Assembly: GCA_027079365.1 (NCBI GenBank)
Contig: JALWVW010000348.1
Span: forward strand, 1-11,095
Length of the DNA stretch: 11,095 nt
From: Campylobacteraceae bacterium
Lineage (GTDB): Bacteria; Campylobacterota; Campylobacteria; Campylobacterales; Sulfurovaceae
Direction: 5' to 3'
Under the pieces are notes generated by a model. It saw only the letters and a list, made by a program, of their open reading frames with translations. It was not told the DNA's origin and did not search any database. Positions 8,301 through 11,095 of this stretch are shown here, in pieces (positions within the stretch are counted from its first letter, which is position 1; every line of letters begins with the position of its first letter). The position numbers and the translations under genes are program-made.

Positions 8301-8477
8301 GCAGTCGGGCTAGAGCGACTTAGTCCGTTGGCTGATGTGGCAATTGGAGGATTGCTGATAGGGACACTCCTCACATTAATATATGTACCAATGTATGCCT
8401 ACATATTCGATACTGAAAAAGAAGAAAAAATCCCACTATATCAGCTTAAAAGTAAAAGTCCAAAGCAAAAAAAATAA
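5361..8477 (+). CDS. RND-family inner-membrane efflux permease (AcrB-like)
   Basis: This encodes a 1038-aa proton-driven pump of the ACR_tran family, of full normal length. TM1 is at about 12-31. The first periplasmic porter and docking loop runs to about 328, with the typical PGATAQ and SKPIEQEIS motif near 50-70. TM2-TM6 span about 335-485 and TM7 about 528-547. The second large loop runs to about 860, and TM8-TM12 to about 1018. The proton-relay region in TM4 reads GMLTDNAVVVLENIER, giving D394 and N395 where AcrB has D407 and D408. The TM10 lysine is present as K928 in IIIKNAVLLIDF. AGGA at 5351-5354 sets the start. The gene is last in the operon and is followed by a hairpin element. The context indicates export of toxic organic compounds. 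The absence of the CusA-type metal signature argues against a metal pump, but the substrate is not readable. Confidence 0.93.
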   Translation: MFNYFYKRPYLLYSIIVAFFMMGVIALITLPKNLFPDANPPQVIVITQVPGATAQVAASTVSKPIEQEISRLGLVTDVSSVNVANYSIVKAEFGYKKGLNAAAVDVANALSIARAKIPSGLNPAIYTAGDFTLPVDVISLSPKNKNTTLSDIRKIADSFIKPALLSNPSIGNIEVFGGYQSAVNIEVDPFKAKRYGIDFSKIAKAIKILNRDMPIGFIKGNDNFYTVSFYGEKDNIELLKKLPIMPNIHLGDIADVKWSYKKRTSGYLGNGKEAVALAVQRAPGGSVLDVSKAARKQMKILEVQYPNINFEISDTQRNLIEQANSNMLEALRDAVIYTLLVILVFLGNFKAIIAAGVTIPLVFFSTMAFIWLTGGELNIVIYTAIILALGMLTDNAVVVLENIERHLKELGEDLQTAIQLGTKEVIGPIWAGTIATIAIVFPLMYVGGFPEKIFKPLIFTLIIALLVSFFLSITFIPKLLEYLYRNGSDKNAIEKFFDKIYDNTIGRLVTPYVGVIEFSNGKFRLLRRVILTMGVVALLLVSLKSIMPLIGKDAMPPMDTGIMKAQIAFSSNETVESATKKVKPFLKWLHEQDWVEKSSVAFGTEPGVLSLGSGNLPAEATITINGVNRFERNKSLWELEDIIREKLSHIEGAKRLDVFDFGATALSSIKATVDVRLSSPIFEGLTTKSHSVQNAISQIKGLKSVSTSWDKDFMEVELNIDKNKALSYGITPYQIVMQLPIKGQVVGLNANLASMNTQFVRLYLKGKFSQNIETLRLLPINTPQGEVPLSNIATLKRHLTYAKIERDKMLYSIDVNGYRAKRPVTHLTDDAINALKKVKLNDVVVEQTGDIAQIDDSFKRMMKAIGLGVLILTMTLIAIYRSIRMALIMIVVLPLSMIGAAWGMLLFGKPSCMPSLLGILLLFGIIIKNAVLLIDFYQKYREEGEDPFESAKEAVRVRFRPVMMTAFGTIAGMVPIALEQAVGLERLSPLADVAIGGLLIGTLLTLIYVPMYAYIFDTEKEEKIPLYQLKSKSPKQKK

Positions 8478-8519
8478 ATGTCCCACCCCACACTTTTTTA
8501 TTGGTAGGCAAAAGATAGT

Positions 8520-8556
8520 AGAGTTCAGGCTTCTGCCTGGCTCTAACCTCCCTTTT
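8520..8556 (+). repeat. Dispersed hairpin element, copy 2 (downstream of RND operon)
   Basis: This copy matches 2158-2194 at 34 of 37 bases in the same orientation. The stem arms AGAG..CAGGC and GCCTG..CTCT are unchanged. One difference is in the 4-base loop (TTTT to TTCT) and the other two lie in the 3' flank. It starts 43 bases after the permease stop. It is followed by T-rich tracts (8553-8557 and 8571-8577) that could make it work as the operon's intrinsic terminator. Confidence 0.75.
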
Positions 8557-8614
8557 TATTTCCCCTTTCGTTTTTTTATCACAAAACAAAAATCATAAAT
8601 ATCTCCACCCAAAC

Positions 8615-8635
8615 TTCTAATTTCTAATTTCTAAT
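8615..8635 (+). repeat. TTCTAAT heptamer array, three perfect copies
   Basis: TTCTAAT occurs three times back to back at 8615-8621, 8622-8628 and 8629-8635, with no mismatch. On the minus strand this reads as ATTAGAA units. A related array with the same period lies at 10990-11010, beyond tilS, so the two flank the rimO-tilS pair. The function is unknown. Slippage or a dispersed repeat family are the likely explanations. Confidence 0.8.
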
Positions 8636-8681
8636 TCATATTGGTACGATGGCAATCGCCCCCTACATGGAATTGTACTTA

Positions 8682-8690
8682 TGCTATAAT
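8682..8690 (+). promoter_or_regulatory. Extended -10 promoter of rimO-tilS
   Basis: TGCTATAAT at 8682-8690 is a perfect extended -10 element (TGn plus TATAAT at 8685-8690). No convincing -35 is present; CCTACA at 8662-8667 is the best hexamer at 17-bp spacing. This is typical for the phylum. The expected start near 8697 would give a leader of about 23 bases before the rimO ATG. Confidence 0.75.
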
Positions 8691-8719
8691 CACAAAAAAA
8701 TATAGCAAAAAGATATCTT

Positions 8720-10027
8720 ATGCCAAAAACCCTCCACCTCGTCAGCCTAGGCTGTACCAAAAACCTTGTCGACAGTGAGATCATGCTTGGTCGTCTGCAG
8801 GAGTATACTATGACCGATGATCCTGATACCGCTGATGTGATTATCGTCAACACCTGCGGCTTCATCGAGGCTGCCAAAGAGGAATCGATCAACACCATCC
8901 TCAGTCTCCATGCACAACGCAAGGAAGATTCCCTGCTGGTCATGAGTGGCTGTCTCACCGAACGCTACCAGCAGGAGCTCCAGGAGAGTATGCCTGAGAT
9001 CGATATCTTTACCGGCGTAGGTGACTATGAGAAGATCGACGAACTGATCATGAAAAAGCAGAGTACCTTCAGCCCAGAAGTCTATCTCGCCAATGAAAAG
9101 GCGGACAGAGTTATCACAGGATCTGGCTACCATGCCTATATCAAGATCGCCGAGGGGTGCAACCAGAGCTGCTCCTTCTGCGCCATCCCCAGCTTCAAAG
9201 GCAAGCTCCACTCCCGCACGATCGACTCACTCGTAACAGAGGTAGAAAATCTGGTCGCTGGCGGCTTTTGGGACTTCTCTTTCATCTCGCAGGACAGCTC
9301 CAGCTATGGACGAGACATGGGGCTAAGCGATGGGCTCATTGATCTCATCCATGCTGTAGAGGCTATAGAAGGCGTAAGAAGTGCCCGTATCCTCTATCTC
9401 TATCCCAGTACCACCTCTTTTGCCCTTATTGACGCGATTGCAAACTCTACTATCTTCCAGACCTACTATGATATGCCAATCCAGCACATAGACAACCAGC
9501 TCCTCAAAACCATGAAGCGTGGTTTTGGAGAGAAGCAGACCATTGCCCTGCTGGAGCATATGAAAAGTAAGCCTGACGCCTTCATTCGCACCTCTGTGAT
9601 CGCTGGACATCCTGGCGAAACCAAGGAACATTTTGGGAGACTCTGTGACTTTATGGAGACATTTGGCTTTGACCGCTTCAATACCTTTGCCTATTCCAAT
9701 GAAGAGACTACGGCTGCCTACAATATGGAGCAAATAGCGCAAGAGGTGATAGATGAAAGAGCGGCCATCCTCGGAGAGATCGCAGAACAGAGCACCCGAC
9801 AATCACTAGAGAAGATGGCAGGGAGAACCATTGACCTAGTCATTGATGGAGAGAGCGATGAACACGCCTATCTCCTCTCAGCCAGACCGTTACAATGGGC
9901 AGTTGATATCGATGGCGAGATACTAGTAAATGACACTTCTGATACAACTATCTCCTTTGGACAGATCTACAGGGCAAAGATCACCGAACTAGCCGGAGAG
10001 CAGCTGCTTGCTACCGTTATCGCATAG
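8720..10027 (+). CDS. rimO: Ribosomal protein S12 methylthiotransferase RimO
   Basis: This encodes a 435-aa radical-SAM enzyme that adds a methylthio group to the conserved aspartate of ribosomal protein S12 (Asp89 in E. coli). The N-terminal UPF0004 domain holds three cysteines for one [4Fe-4S] cluster: C12 in SLGCTKN, C46 in VNTCGF and C78 in SGCLTERY. The radical-SAM motif CNQSCSFC supplies C147, C151 and C154 for the second cluster. A TRAM domain occupies about 365-435. The SLGCTKN and GCNQSCSFC-AIPS-F-GK signatures separate RimO from the tRNA-modifying MiaB. The Shine-Dalgarno is weak (only AAAAG around 8707-8711), but the start is fixed by the family's N-terminus. The last 20 bases overlap tilS. 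The same gene pair occurs in Campylobacter jejuni. Confidence 0.96.
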   Translation: MPKTLHLVSLGCTKNLVDSEIMLGRLQEYTMTDDPDTADVIIVNTCGFIEAAKEESINTILSLHAQRKEDSLLVMSGCLTERYQQELQESMPEIDIFTGVGDYEKIDELIMKKQSTFSPEVYLANEKADRVITGSGYHAYIKIAEGCNQSCSFCAIPSFKGKLHSRTIDSLVTEVENLVAGGFWDFSFISQDSSSYGRDMGLSDGLIDLIHAVEAIEGVRSARILYLYPSTTSFALIDAIANSTIFQTYYDMPIQHIDNQLLKTMKRGFGEKQTIALLEHMKSKPDAFIRTSVIAGHPGETKEHFGRLCDFMETFGFDRFNTFAYSNEETTAAYNMEQIAQEVIDERAAILGEIAEQSTRQSLEKMAGRTIDLVIDGESDEHAYLLSARPLQWAVDIDGEILVNDTSDTTISFGQIYRAKITELAGEQLLATVIA

Positions 10028-11009
10028 ATCACTGCTTGAGGGTCAAAAGAATCTGCTGGCATTCTCTGCGGGGGTTGATTCTTCTGCGCTTTTCTTCCTG
10101 CTGCTTGCGCATGATATCCCTTTCGACATCGCCATAGTGGACTATGGTCTTCGGGCACAGAGTAACAAAGAGGTCGCACACGCCAAATCATTGGCAAAGC
10201 AATACAACATCACATGTCACAGCACCACAGCACCCACCTTCAAAAGCCATTTTGAGCAGTATGCCAGAGCATTTCGCTATCGGTTTTTTGAAGAGACCAT
10301 CAGGGAGTACGGTTACGATACGCTGCTGACTGCCCATCAGCTCAATGATCAGCTGGAATGGCTTTTCATGCGTCTGAGCAAAGGTGCTGGGCTTAGTGAA
10401 TTGGTTGGATTGGAGCCTGTCACCCAAAAGCAAGGTTATGCACTTGTGCGTCCGCTTCTAGAGCATAGCAAAGATGCGCTACTCTCCTATCTCGAGAAAA
10501 ACAGTTACCCCTATTTTACAGATGAGAGCAACAGCAGTGATGCCTATGAGAGAAACCGATTCAGAAAAGCATTCTCCGACCCTTTTATCGCACAGCACAA
10601 AGAGGGTGTCGCACGCAGCTTTGGTTATCTGCATCAGGACAAAGCAGCACTGGAAGAGAGATTTGAAACCCTCTATACCCACAAACAACTCCATATCATC
10701 CGACTCCAGACCCCGGAGTCAAAAGTCAAAGCCGCAGATCTCAAGCTCAAAAAACTAGGCTATCTCCTCTCTGCCGCACAGCGAAGCAAAATCGCCAAAG
10801 AGCGGAGTCTGGTGATAGGGGGGATATGGGCGATAGAAGAACAAGGAGCGCTACTTTTCATCGCTCCCTATCTCACTATAGACATGCCCAAAGCATTTAA
10901 AGAGCAATGCCGAATCGCCAAGATCCCAACCAAGATACGCCCATATCTGTATATGGAAGGGGTTGACGCACAAACCCTCAACAACAAAATTCTAATTGCT
11001 AATTTCTAA
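10008..11009 (+). CDS. tilS: tRNA(Ile)-lysidine synthase TilS (TTG start)
   Basis: This 333-aa cytosolic enzyme joins lysine to C34 of tRNA(Ile2) with CAU anticodon, using ATP. The change switches the tRNA from methionine to isoleucine identity and AUG to AUA decoding. The PP-loop ATP-binding motif is FSAGVDSS (residues 19-26). The second family motif is TAHQLNDQLEWLFMRL. Residues 150-200 include the ESNSSDAYERNRFRK segment typical of TilS. It is short compared with E. coli TilS (432 aa), as is usual in this phylum. The start is TTG at 10008: the frame has a stop at 9990-9992 and no ATG or GTG until well past the PP-loop, and GGAG at 9995-9998 is 9 bases upstream. It overlaps rimO by 20 bases and is probably coupled to it. 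Its last codons are made from a heptamer repeat. Confidence 0.93.
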   Translation: MLPLSHRSLLEGQKNLLAFSAGVDSSALFFLLLAHDIPFDIAIVDYGLRAQSNKEVAHAKSLAKQYNITCHSTTAPTFKSHFEQYARAFRYRFFEETIREYGYDTLLTAHQLNDQLEWLFMRLSKGAGLSELVGLEPVTQKQGYALVRPLLEHSKDALLSYLEKNSYPYFTDESNSSDAYERNRFRKAFSDPFIAQHKEGVARSFGYLHQDKAALEERFETLYTHKQLHIIRLQTPESKVKAADLKLKKLGYLLSAAQRSKIAKERSLVIGGIWAIEEQGALLFIAPYLTIDMPKAFKEQCRIAKIPTKIRPYLYMEGVDAQTLNNKILIANF

Positions 11010-11010
11010 T
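10990..11010 (+). repeat. TTCTAAT-type heptamer array, second site
   Basis: TTCTAAT (10990-10996), TGCTAAT (10997-11003) and TTCTAAT (11004-11010) repeat with a 7-base period; a degraded unit TTGCTAG follows. The array matches the one at 8615-8635 except for one base in the middle unit. It encodes the tail of TilS (ILIANF and stop) and, on the other strand, the end of the recombinase. Confidence 0.7.
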
Positions 11011-11095
11011 TTGCTAGCGGGTGCGCCTTCATATACTCTTCCATCTTCTTGGAACTGGCGAGCTTGGTATAGACCTGCGTGGTCGCCATGGAGCT
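11006..11095 (-). CDS. Tyrosine site-specific recombinase, Xer type (C-terminal fragment)
   Basis: Reading the minus strand from 11095 gives 29 codons and a TAG (11008-11006). The sequence begins SSMATTQVYTKL and ends in MKAHPLAN. The pattern S-S-x-x-T-T-x-x-Y-T is the C-terminal box of phage-integrase-family tyrosine recombinases. The Tyr in QVYTKL is the catalytic nucleophile that attacks DNA. Xer proteins resolve chromosome dimers at dif, and Campylobacterota use a single XerH. Whether this is XerH or another integrase cannot be told from the tail. It converges on tilS and the two stop codons overlap by 4 bases. The rest of the gene lies beyond the right edge. Confidence 0.8.
   Translation of the reverse strand, partial: SSMATTQVYTKLASSKKMEEYMKAHPLAN

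Noticed and set aside
8383..8598. Plus-strand open frame of 71 codons overlapping the permease end and the intergenic hairpin
   Set aside because: It is a frame-shifted reading of the permease tail continuing through the repeat element. It has no ribosome binding site, and its product is low-complexity Lys/Phe-rich.
8615..8635. Heptamer array as a CRISPR or integration-site remnant
   Set aside because: The 7-base units have no spacers between them and no cas genes or integrase-core pairs are in the window, so CRISPR is excluded. The nearby Xer tail does not by itself make this a dif site, which should be a dyad of about 28-40 bp.
8747..9802. Long minus-strand open frames opposite rimO (154 and 159 codons)
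   Set aside because: They mirror the codon bias of rimO, whose plus-strand translation carries all cluster-binding cysteines. The antisense frames show no family resemblance.

Overview
The window looks like chromosomal DNA from a Campylobacterota (Epsilonproteobacteria) species, most plausibly a Sulfurovum-like or Sulfurimonas-like marine or chemolithotrophic genus. This rests on the coupled rimO-tilS pair (also adjacent in Campylobacter jejuni as Cj1454c/Cj1453c), the Ala/Pro-rich N-terminus of the large porin, a Xer-type recombinase tail and AT-rich intergenic spacers. The genus is an inference; the phylum is fairly safe.

Left part (1-2129). The window opens with the last 34 codons of an unidentified plus-strand gene. 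A small SspB-like protein (142-597) follows. A perfect 10-bp inverted repeat with a T-rich tail (674-700) probably ends that transcript. Next comes a strong sigma70 promoter with two perfect consensus hexamers (794-823), driving a 424-aa outer-membrane porin (855-2129).

Centre (2158-8556). A self-contained efflux cassette encodes a TetR-family repressor, a TolC-type outer-membrane factor, a periplasmic membrane-fusion protein and a 1038-aa RND permease. The first three junctions are ATGA, ATGA and a 2-base gap, so the four genes almost certainly form one operon. A 7-bp inverted repeat with an 8-bp spacer overlaps the -10/+1 region in front of tetR and is the obvious candidate autoregulatory operator. 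Two near-identical 37-bp hairpin elements in the same orientation bracket the cassette. The permease has Asn where the second TM4 aspartate of AcrB-type pumps normally sits, while the first Asp and the TM10 Lys are kept.

Right part (8615-11095). This part has visibly higher GC and holds two translation-related housekeeping genes. They are rimO (ribosomal protein S12 methylthiotransferase, behind an extended -10 promoter) and tilS (tRNA(Ile)-lysidine synthase, TTG start, overlapping rimO by 20 bases). Short arrays of a TTCTAAT heptamer lie on both sides of the pair. The right array forms the last codons of tilS and contains the stop codon of a convergent minus-strand tyrosine recombinase (Xer type), of which only the C-terminal 29 residues are in the window.

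Nothing here is a clear candidate for a wholly new system. The most worthwhile leads are the paired hairpin elements around the efflux cassette, the heptamer arrays that supply the ends of convergent genes, the TetR operator, the Asp-to-Asn change in the pump and the SspB-like protein. No tRNA, rRNA, CRISPR array, insertion sequence or replication origin was seen.
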